Assembly (NCBI GenBank): GCA_000149265.1
Contig: CH002742.1
Span: 331,029-395,028, forward strand
DNA length: 64,000 bases
Source: Ciona savignyi
Taxonomy: Eukaryota > Chordata > Ascidiacea > Phlebobranchia > Cionidae
Reading direction: 5' to 3'
Part shown: positions 1-10,200 of the stretch, in pieces
Layout of the letters: each line of letters begins with the position of its first letter
How positions within the stretch are numbered: the first letter of the stretch is position 1
Notes under the pieces: model-generated
The model's input: the letters and a program-made list of their open reading frames with translations, nothing else
The model's database searches: none
Told to the model about the DNA's origin: nothing
Translations under genes and position numbers: made by a program

Positions 1-331
1 TAGTAATAACTTCTCGATGCTAAAAAAGTTTTTGGTCGGAGTGTTGCAGTAATATCGACCAGTGCAGTTTGTTTCGTCAAATCCAAGTCCACAAGACAAG
101 GAGAAACGCGGACGGCCATTGCAGTACTCTCTTTTAAGAAGAAATATAAGTCCCTTTCTTAGCCACACTGCTGACATTTCCTCATGGTGGCATGTAATAT
201 CGGACTTACAAAAATGGGATTCGATTGGACAACCATGCCCCACATTCATCTTCTCGGTTGTAACATTCTGGTATCCCATCGCACGCACTCACGTTGGTGT
301 AGACGACTCCTTTTTGGTCAGTCGGGCATAA
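1..331 (-). CDS. LDLR class A-like Cys-rich coding fragment, frameshifted
   Basis: Read on the minus strand, this stretch encodes Cys-rich sequence with the motif CDGIPECYNREDEC, followed after a one-base shift by a Cys-rich run containing EYCNG, FDETNC and RYYCN. The CDG..C..DEC spacing is that of LDL-receptor class A repeats, which bind calcium and ligands in secreted or membrane proteins. The first part is open until a TAA near 208; the second part is open in another frame to the window edge. Dropping one T near 229-234 joins them into a single Cys-rich frame. The gene would continue left of the window. It lies directly downstream of, and in the same frame as, the stop of the GT31 exon, so I cannot say whether it is separate. 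It could be a real gene with a sequencing error or a decaying copy. Confidence 0.42.
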
Positions 332-346
332 AAAATGCCCGATTGG

Positions 347-1009
347 TTACGGATGTCCACCGTTTATCACAGGATAAATGTTACGACTGTCATTGTTTAT
401 TTTGTATCGCAAGATACCATACACCATCACATCCTCGAGAGGAAATTCTTGAAATTTAGTGTGTTGAGCAACTTTATAGATTTGAGCTACTAAGGCAGGG
501 GTAAGAATGACCATAACTCCGCGACAAAAATCTGGATATTCTGTTGCAGAATACTGGAGCCAATTAACACCCCACTTTCCTTCGCCCCGTATCACACCAC
601 TTTGCTTTTCATACTGAAATCCACAATACATAGCCTGCCTTTCTTTAATTTTCCTCAAAAAGGCAATAGTTTTGCTGATATTGATCACACAGTTGTCGTT
701 GGTAAAAATATAAAATGTTCTGATCGAATTCAAATGATTAATTATCCAACGGAACGCTCCTAAAATCTTTAAAGTAAGGTTGGCATAAGTGTCAGGTTGT
801 GTAGATTGCAGAATATCATCAAAACATTGCTTTTCATCATCCAAGAGATGGTGTTGAGATTGATTGACAGGAGTTCCAATTAAAAACACAACAAACAATT
901 GTTTTCCATTGATGTACTTTACAGAACCCCAAGTTTTTCGAATCATCATCCGTCTTGCAATGTTCTCCGGTGCCGATTTGACAAAAAATATTACTAGGTC
1001 GTTTTTCAT
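347..1009 (-). CDS. Beta-1,3-galactosyltransferase-like GT31 domain (3' exon)
   Basis: This 220-residue frame matches the catalytic domain of GT31 beta-1,3-galactosyl/N-acetylglucosaminyltransferases, type II Golgi enzymes that extend glycans from UDP-sugars. Visible family blocks are KSAPENIARRMMIRKTWG near the start, a segment at the DxD position reading TNDNCVIN, YPDFCRG, and LEDVMVYG near the C-terminus. Family members normally show DDD at the metal site and a Gly-rich run after the Cys; both are altered here. No signal anchor is present. The first ATG is immediately preceded by an in-frame TAG that forms a plausible splice acceptor (cttctag), so this is probably a terminal exon whose upstream exon I could not find up to 1140. 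The stop is TAA at 347-349. Activity is doubtful; it may be a pseudoenzyme. Confidence 0.72.
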   Translation of the reverse strand: MKNDLVIFFVKSAPENIARRMMIRKTWGSVKYINGKQLFVVFLIGTPVNQSQHHLLDDEKQCFDDILQSTQPDTYANLTLKILGAFRWIINHLNSIRTFYIFTNDNCVINISKTIAFLRKIKERQAMYCGFQYEKQSGVIRGEGKWGVNWLQYSATEYPDFCRGVMVILTPALVAQIYKVAQHTKFQEFPLEDVMVYGILRYKINNDSRNIYPVINGGHP

Positions 1010-1016
1010 CTAGAAG

Positions 1017-3340
1017 CATATAGTATAAATAAATGTCACAAATAAACCAAAGATTTTATGTGTTAAATAAAAATAGGTGTTGGTACATGAATTAATTTAT
1101 TTTTAATTCTCAGACAAAGAAAATAGAATTTAATTTTTACACCGATATAAATGGTATTTAATTAAATATCTGTGATAGAAAACAACGCTTTGCCTGGAGC
1201 TAATGCGGTGTGTTTTCTATGTTTGAGTCATTGTTATAATTTTTGTTCAAACCTCTTTATCTAGCTAGTTCAAGCAACATCCGCTTGGTGCTTTGCCCAA
1301 GGACACAACCGACTAGTTATGATCAAAAAACTATTTTTCTCAACATTAAGTTCTTACATGGTGAAATAGTAGTGTGGTTGGATTTTTGATAAAATGTGTT
1401 TCAATATGCTGTGGCTCCTTTATATTGGTTGCATATTTCGTAGGAAGTGCAAATTTGACATGTTGGTGAACAGTAGGACTGCAAAAATATAAATAAAGTT
1501 AATTAAACTAGTTGTGTATAAATATTTCATTGATTCATATTATGCAAAAAGTCTCACAAATGCCCTGTTTAACATCATGACATAGTTTATGTTCAATATT
1601 TTCTGTTACTAATTCTATAGAAATAAGCAATAACTATGCAATATTAGAGAACATGTTGTAATGCTATCCTTGGTCTAACCAATATACACCTTATCCTACT
1701 TTTGTAAATTTGTATGTTGGAATCATAGGAAAAAGGATTATATTCACAAGGTGACTTTTAGATTAACATTGTGTCATTTTACTTGTATGTTTAATGATAA
1801 AATTTGACTGTGGCTGCAGCACACAATTAGCAAGTATTGCTCAATATTAACTCTAGTTTTCTGTATTTTTTTCTATAATTTGTATTTATTGATCCGCTGT
1901 TGCTTATTTTGTTTTAAACGATAAAAATCTAAAACCAGTAAATACCATATGTTGTTCACAGTGGAGTTTAAACAATATTACAGTTGGATAAACAAAGAAT
2001 TGGCAGACTCTATAAATCGTTTACGCTTTTAGCTACAAATATTTTTTAATAATTTAAATGTATAAAAATAGCGTATTCATTCAGTGAATACGGTTTGGGC
2101 TACTGCCACTAATTGTTTTCTCATTATAAAAAATGTTAGCAATTGTATTTATAAAACTTGCCGAAGTATTCATTTCAAATGGTCTTTATTACACTATCAA
2201 CTTAACAGCATTGTTATCACTTTTCGACATATGGTTATACTATTAATACAAAATTGTGACTGTTACTGTTATTCGGGGGAAAAATTAGGGGACCATTGGG
2301 AGAGTGTGTTTCTAGTCAGATGTTAAATTTTAGAATAATTTAGGAATTTTTTATCTTTTCTTAACAATCTAGGCTACAGAATTTTTAAATGTTGTTGCAA
2401 ACTAAGCTAACAGTCAATCTTATTCTGTCCCTTTACGTCAACTATTTATCATTGAACAACATCCCACAAATTTGATATTTCTGGTAAATATCATTTAACC
2501 GCATATTCACAAATTGATAAAAAATGAAAATATACATTAGGTACGGTACTTACGAATGATATAACTTTATAAAGATGTGTTTAGAATGCCAGCTGAAGAA
2601 CCCCAACAGAAAAAGTAAAAAAAGAACTGCACGAGTCCGCTTGCTCTTGAAAAACTGCATAATAAATTTTAGGATTCATCGAACGAATTAGTATGAACAT
2701 AGACAAACACGACTTTTTGGCTTAGGATTGCACATAAATGAAACAAAACAAAATAATTGACAATTGTCTTACCCTATTCATACATTGATTTATCGGTATC
2801 TTTTGCCAGAGCGTTGATGTGGCAGAACGGTGTATATCCAATGATATACCTTATGTTTTAAGACACCGTATGCACATAATTTTGCACAAAATGTTGATTT
2901 GGATGGGTGATAGTACTCATACTTAACTCGGAGTTGAAAAAAGGCTAAGTTATAACACGCGTAAACACTTGTCAAATTACATCTTGCATTTAGTTAAATA
3001 GCCAACAAGTGATTTTAATCAATTTTAACACAGTTTTTCATTAGTGTATAATTAATACATTCAAATTGACAACCCTAGACAAAGCTTTAACGCGAAAATA
3101 ACATGTACAATTTGTTTATGGAAGAGCGATCGCCGATACGATATGTAAATCAACATTCATGATGACACGGGCTAATAAGTGGTCTCTCAACACGTAGAAC
3201 GTTTTGCAATTTTAAAAAGTTTTATCTTATTTTTAGGCTTAATTTTTTTTAATTCTCAGCAAATATTTAGATCACAATAAAGAATGTGTGTTTTGTGTGA
3301 TTGGGATGTTCCTTTAGTTTTAATAGAACTTTGATTTTAA
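1017..3340. other. Non-coding, A+T-rich; one short SINE remnant
   Basis: I see no exon with splice signals on either strand. Positions 1262-1330 hold a fragment of the dispersed tRNA-type SINE described below (block gcccaaggacacaaccgact). Short open frames at 2084-2326 and 2790-2975 have no family resemblance. Confidence 0.5.
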
Positions 3341-3350
3341 ATAAATGGAT

Positions 3351-3708
3351 AAGATAGGATAGGATATTCGTGTTTATCCCGCGAATATGAAAACGCAAGG
3401 GGCGTTACTACATGGGCAATCGTCAGATTACCTCGTACGCACCGTCGGGTTACCGGAGTTATTGCAGTGTAATGTGTATAGTTCTGACCTTTCTTTATTT
3501 TGGTAGAACCCATCTTTCCATTCGGGTTATGCAATATCCATTAAGTATCTGGCCCAGCGACACAACCATAAAGCTAGTGACCAGGTTTGAGTCTGCAACC
3601 CGTCGTCTGAAAGGCGACGCACTGACCAATCAAGCTAATCAATTGGACATTTATTCTCTGGGTTTAGACGATGTCCGCTTAGTGCCTTGCCTAATATAAC
3701 GACAAAAA
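3351..3708 (-). repeat. tRNA-derived SINE copy with adjoining second fragment
   Basis: This is a diverged copy of the roughly 290-bp repeat that recurs across the window. It opens on the plus strand with ggatattcgtgtttatccc and ends with a tRNA-like head that reads outward on the minus strand. Its 3' neighbour at 3658-3708 repeats an internal block of the same family (ggtttagacgatgtccgctt), so two insertions or a partial duplication lie together. Confidence 0.7.
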
Positions 3709-5990
3709 ACTTTAAAACAGAAGTTAATACTGTCGGTAATATCATTTACTTTACCTTAATAGTCATAACAAAAGAGTCTGACACCCATCACTTTTGCTTA
3801 AAGTTAGGGCAGAGATTTTGGCCGTCTAACTTAATTAATAATCCAACATATCTTAAAATCTTATTAAAAATTACATTTATTTTGTTACTCATAAATGATA
3901 ATTAAAAAATGCGATACCAACCTTTTTGGAATTCCACCATTTATCTTGTACTTCACCCATGATCCAGTTTCTATGAGTAGGCAAAATTAGTTTAAGATTC
4001 CGTTTTAACACAGCATAATTTTGCCTCACCTTACATATGCCGTCAAATTGTAATTAATAATACATGAAGTGTCACTGACACGAGATCTTTTAATTATCGT
4101 CTATGTTTTAAGGCGCGTATGTGGTTTATTTGCGTTTATCAATACAAACATTGGAGACCGTTCACTCAATCGTCCTTGCACTACAAACTATTACACATTA
4201 CGATCGACTGTCTTATAGACTGTCACGTCCTGCAATCGCTACCTACTTAACAAACTCATAAAATCCCAAAACACGTAGACTAATGGGATAAACCACATCG
4301 CTGCAGCAATTGAACAACCTTCGCCAGCAATTACTTTATGGTCTATTGCCCCGAAGCAACCCCGAAAAGGCGACATGCCCATATGTATTTTGGTCATAAC
4401 TCAATCATGCAGTGTCAGATTGCCACTTGTTAAATAGCCCATATCACAAATAAACTATTTTCCCTAAAAAGGCTTGAACTTAAAAGAAACAACACAAAAA
4501 CATTATAATAGGCCTACCACTATGAATAGCTCAAATGCTACAAGACGGATGTTTATTTAACAACTTAGGATTTAAATGGAGATGGACAATTGATATAGCG
4601 AATTTCATGTTAAAGTTATTGGTTTATTTAACGCCGAAACACTCGAGAGTAAGTTCATAGGTGTTTGTTTCTTTATAATGAGCGTATACGCACATGCCAA
4701 CATGAAAAACTATCCACGGCTGCTTCGACTTGCGAGTGTCGGGTCAATCGGTAAGTGGAAACCACTCCAAAGTGCTTGCTTATAAACATCCATGTTTGAA
4801 TGTCCGGAATTCTAAGTTGATTGTAGTGATGTATAAATGTGTTATAATGGGAACACGGTTAAGGAATTGTCAAGGAAATTTAATCAAAAGCACCATCTAT
4901 ACAAATTAAATAGGGTTGTAAATTGATGAATAGGCCATACGGAAAGCGGGTATAAAGATACACCAAATTTAAAATTTGATTGAAGCGTAAACTTAATTGA
5001 ATATTTATCACTTTTTGTTGTGTTATTAGAAGCAACCGAGGTGTTCAAACACGGCAAATATTTGTTTTAGAAACGCCACTGAATTCATGGCGCAAAACAC
5101 TTTTTTTATTTTAATAAGTGTGGCGGCCACAGGAGACAACAGGTTATATAAGTGTTTTAATCAGTACATTAAAACACTGTTGGTAAAACTAAGTGTTTAT
5201 TAACTTAAATATATCCATGTTGGAAATCATAAAACATTTTTAACCTTACACTTTAACACATTGTCATATTACTCTTAATAACCCAAGTTACTCCTGCATG
5301 TTACCTGTGTGTTACCATCCCTGTTTAAACTACTATGGTTGTTTAAACTAGCATAGATATTTATAGCTAGAAAGTGATGCCAAAAAATACAAGTTGTTTT
5401 TAAATTTTATTCTGATGCAGCATATACAGCAAAAGCCAAATTGGATTAAACCATACTATGGTTTAGAAGTTGGGCAGTCCATTATGGCTTTGATTTCGGA
5501 ATTTGATGTTGGCGGTGCCAATAATCGCCTGAACGCAGCAGCTGAGTGTAAACCACCTGGTGAAAAAATGAAATTTACTTATTTGATAATATAGAAACGT
5601 AGAGCAATGACAACATTCTTTTGTACACCATAGCTTCCAATTGTCCACAATACAGAGAATCTAGAATTTACCACGAAGCAATGCATTGAATGTCTGTGAT
5701 TGTATAGAATCCATTGTGTCATTAGGAGGTCGCGTTGTCGTCTCAGTGTCAGACGGTGAGCGGTTACCATCTATACCTCGTTCCAGCGCACTGGTAAAAG
5801 CAATAGGGGATAAGTTGCAAATACAGTTTACTTTAAACGAAAAGATCGTTCTAAAATCCGGACGAATAGCTCAGTTAGTTAGGACGTCGATTTAATATAA
5901 AATAATATCGACACCAGCTGATGGCCATTTGGTTGTCTTTGTTATTGGAAAATAGTGGATTTCGTCTTAACCCATTGGATTCATGGGAGA
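3709..5990. other. Non-coding; isolated tRNA-like A box near 5870
   Basis: No supported gene. The open frame at 5394-5594 has no recognisable family. Around 5868-5915 the sequence tagctcagttagttaggac matches the A box of a tRNA and is followed by a hairpin (gtcgat...atcgac), but no T arm or B box follows, so this is at most a pseudo-tRNA or SINE head. Confidence 0.4.
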
Positions 5991-5991
5991 G

Positions 5992-6274
5992 TATAGGATA
6001 TTCATGTGTATCCTCGTGAGTGGGAAAACCAAGGGGTTAACACACGTGCAATCGTCAGATTACCCCGCGCCTATGGGTTACCAAAGCTATTTAAGTGTGT
6101 TGTGTATGATTCAAACTATCGTTTAATTTAGTAGAATCCATTAATCCGCTGGGTTGGGCAATGTCCGTTAAGTGAATTGCCCGAGGGCACAAACGACTAG
6201 CTAGCGACCAATTTCATACCCGCAACCCTTTGGATGAAAGGGGATGCACTAAACCACTGGACTAATCTGTCGGA
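5992..6274 (-). repeat. tRNA-derived SINE copy
   Basis: A well-preserved copy of the dispersed family. All blocks occur in order: ggatattcatgtgtatcctc, cgtcagattacc, the ttaatccgctggg block, the gcccgagggcacaa block, and the minus-strand tRNA-like head ending in aaaccactggactaat. Confidence 0.75.
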
Positions 6275-7278
6275 CTAACTGCAATCGTCTTAGACATGTG
6301 CAATACATTGCAATAAGCCATATACTGTTAAGACAATAGCGGATTTGAGGTAACTTAATAATTGCCTGTGTGATAATGGTAATCTTGCCTTTTTCCATTT
6401 ATTGGGGACAAAAATAAATATCCTATCGCAAAATAAAATAAAATCGTTCATACCTTGGTAGACTAACATTGTTTTGAACTGTCATACGGCCAGTTTCAGT
6501 CACATCGAAAACCTGCAATTGCTAGTGATTAGTGGAAATCAGAAGCAGTTTTAAAAAAAAACAACCTTGCTTTTGCTGCTAGTGGCGGAACTTTCAGGTT
6601 CCTGTGTGCTTTTCCATGCGTCCAGGGGTGCAGTAGGGGAGCATTTCTGTTGGGTGATATTTATTTAAATTTAATAGAAACAATATTAATGGCAGCGAAG
6701 TAGGATTAACCAAAATATCAGCAAACTAAATCAAGTAAAATAGACGTCAATTCTACAAGATGCTTACTTTGTGTTTTAGAAGGGCGTTCACAAGACAATT
6801 TTTACGATGGGCTTCAAGGTTGTCAGGACGTGCAAAAGATTTTCTACACACATCGCAACAGTGTGGTTTATCACCTTAAAAATGGTAGACAACATAGCAA
6901 ACTTATTCAATGCACTGCAAAAGTTCATGTAATCAACCAGGGACAAGCTAATCTTACAATCACTCCGCTTACGTTTTTCAATATAAAAAAAACACAAAAA
7001 AGGTTAACACCTGAGGGTGGTAAAAATGCAGGACACAAAATGTTAGTACATATTATAAGATAACGGTTACGAAAACTATTCCGTGTGGTGTACAGGATAA
7101 AGATACTGCTTCAGTTTCAAGTAAACACATTAACCGACGGAAACAACCGACTAGCAAGTGGGTGCTTATAAAACTTCGAACCTTCTAGCTGTTGGTTAAA
7201 ATTGCTAGCACATACATAGCTTTATACGCTTGCTGGATTTGTGGAAAACTTAATAAGAGCCCTATGCAGCACAGAAGT
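6275..7278. other. Non-coding 3' flank of the zinc finger gene
   Basis: No supported exon. The interval includes the presumed 3' untranslated region of the minus-strand BTB-zinc finger gene. Around 7100-7165 there is a weak match to the SINE family (aacaaccgactagcaagtgg). Confidence 0.4.
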
Positions 7279-10200
7279 CTAGAAAACAGTAATTTCAAGG
7301 TCAAAATTGGTACCACTGTGTATTTTTGAATGCCGTTTCAAGTGGAAAGCATTGGTGAACTTTTTTCCGCACTCAAGACAAGGATGTAGTCCGATGCCGG
7401 TGTGCTTCTTCTGGTGTTGCCTCAGAGAATGACCATCTCGAAATTGTTTACCACAAACTTCACAGTGAAATGGCCGAGCACCTGTCAATGGCCATTTCGG
7501 CAAAAAAAAATTAGTTAACTGTTAAATGTGAACGTTTTCAGATTGAACCGTGTCATTCGCTGCTGATGTATCAACTTTGTACAGACGTTTAAAGGTTTTC
7601 AGCAAAAGGGCAGAAGTAAGAAGAATAAATCCAATCAAGTACAGCAGCCTCACGGGCTCTTAATATACATATTAGTTTGCTCTTGTAACCTGCTTTTGCA
7701 CAAAACAATTGAAAAGAGGGATTTTACTACAGACATGAAAGAGTTTTCTTGTATAATGCCAAATAAAAGAGTCAACCTGTGTGTGATAGCATATGTTTCC
7801 TTAATCGACCACTGAAGGGGAATTCCTTGCCACAGATTTCACAGATATGCGCCTTTGATTCCAAATGTTTCAACATGTGTGCTTCCATTCTTGTCACAGT
7901 CTTAAACACTAAAATAGATTTGTCACTTACATTTGTTGTAACGGATGCTCAACTGTCACCTACTTCTTCCACAGACACCGCAGACTACAGAATCACTGCT
8001 GTTGTGGCTTTTTTGATGACCCAGCAGAGTACTTTTGTCCTTGAACTGTTTTCCACAAACTTCACAAAAGTATGGCCGCTCTTCAGTATGTGTGAGGTTG
8101 TGTCTCTAAAGAAAGTAAGAAAATCTAGGTTTTTGAAGAACAATATGTATATAACACACCGGTTGTCTATGTAATACCCATGTACAAAAGCACTTATTTT
8201 CATATTTGTATCAAAGCCCAATAAATTAAAATTGTGTTTTTGCTAGTTTGGGATAGGGTAAGATATCCGTGTTTGATTTCCGTAAATTAGAAAATACAAG
8301 GGGCGTTATTACACAGCAATCATCAGATTTCATTGTACCTTTTGTCAGGTTAAAGTAGCCATTGCCGTGGACTTCATATAATAGAAATATTTCTTAAGTT
8401 TTATTACAACCTAGAAATCTAATGGTTTCAAGTGATCACCGCTTTGAAGCCTTGTCCAAAACTACATCTACCTAGCGACTAGTTAATCCCACAACCTTTT
8501 GACTGTAAGAAAGAGCATTAAACCCTTTCGTTTAAAAATCATGTGTTTAATGTATAATTAAATTTACAGCGTTTCTTAAGTGCTGCTGGCATGGCATTTA
8601 CCGAAAAAACAAAATAAGAAATACCTTCAGGTGATCTTTATCCCTAAATTGCTTCCCACACTGCTCGCATGTAAACGGTCGCTCACTTGAATGAATTCTT
8701 TCGTGGCGCTTTAAGTGGTCAGCCTTCAAGAACAACTTGCCGCAGGTTGTGCAGCAATGCTTGCGAATACCTGGGATCAAATAGTTGTTATAACATATGC
8801 GACCATCTGAATACCAACTTCATAGTCGGGCAGGCAAGTTTACCTTCATAGTCAGGTCAGACAACAGAAACCGAAATTAAGTGGTATATGTTTTATTAGG
8901 CCAGATGGAAGTGGTAATATGTAAGCCTATCACAAATCCTTATGCGACCATCTGAATACCATCAACTTTATAGTCAGGTCAGACGAGTTTACTTCATTAG
9001 TCAGGTAAGGCGAGAGTTCACGGGGCCAGTCGAGTTTATCATGACATTGAAATTACTGATGAAACTCTGAATACTTTACCAGTATGGCTAATCATGTGTC
9101 TCTTTAGATGACTGGCGCTGCGAAATGCTTTAAAACAAAGATTGCATCCAAATCTATTGGGCTGATTTTTGGTGGCGTGCTTTCTCATGTGCAATTTTCT
9201 TTTCTTTTCATCGGAAAATTCCAGGTCACAAATCTCACACTTCAGCACTAGTATAAAAGATTGGATACTATTTATTGTGCATTTCACTAGTACATTTTCT
9301 ATTTAATGGTAAACTTTGAAAGTATTACCTACCATACTCGGTATAATCCACTGCTTTTTCCGACGTATTTACTGCCAGCGACTGATCCTAAAAACAGCAA
9401 TCAACATGTCATTTTAAGTATGTTAATTTATGACTTTAATAATGTACCCGTTTTAGCGATTAAGGACTTTTATCAGTAGAACTGTGCTGTTTCAATTTCT
9501 TTCTCTGTAATTTTTATAAATCATCGTTTTGCAAAAAGTGTGGTCTAAAACTGAACTAACAAACATAAGCGTCGAGCATAGGAAGACAAAGAAGACCAAC
9601 CTTCCTGCCTACGATAAGTGGGCAGCATGCAAATGGTAATATGCTTTTTATTGCAAGCTGACTGTCAATAAAAAAAGTAAGTAAAAAAACTCTTGGCTTC
9701 CGTTAAAGGTTTCAATTACTGCTTTAGTTTTGTTCGCTTTATTTTGTATTTTATATATAATATATACTTTTAGTAAAATGGGGTAAAACATGATTTTTTT
9801 TTTACATTTTCGGAAGAAAATACTCAATTAAATAAATTTAAGGTCAATATGTATTCGAAAAAAGTTAAGAGTCTCATTTCTTTTATTCTGTACAATTTGT
9901 CACAAAAAGAAAACATTTAATCAACTTACCTGCATAAATTTGGAACCACCGAATGGACATGTTAATCCTGTGTTTTCATGATTATCCCCATCAGTAATTA
10001 TATGAATGGTTTGTTCTTGAGGGCAATCTTTAAAAAAAGAATCAATGCTTTCTGTTTTATTAAAAACTAGTATCTTTTTAAAGCATATGAAGTTAGAATT
10101 CTTTATCCAGACCATAAAATTATAATAAATAGCTGGTAAGAACCTGGCACGAAATTAGAGTGGTTGCTCTTTTCTTCTAACACTTCACCCATACCTTGTA

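Noticed and set aside
62-459. Two overlapping plus-strand frames at the left edge
   Set aside because: The minus strand shows Cys-rich LDLR-A-like and GT31 sequence over the same bases, and the plus frames have no family features.
5868-5915. tRNA gene candidate
   Set aside because: The A box is good, but there is no B box, T arm or acceptor stem.
7779-8174. 131-codon plus-strand frame
   Set aside because: It lies antisense to two zinc finger exons whose minus-strand fingers have exact C2H2 spacing.
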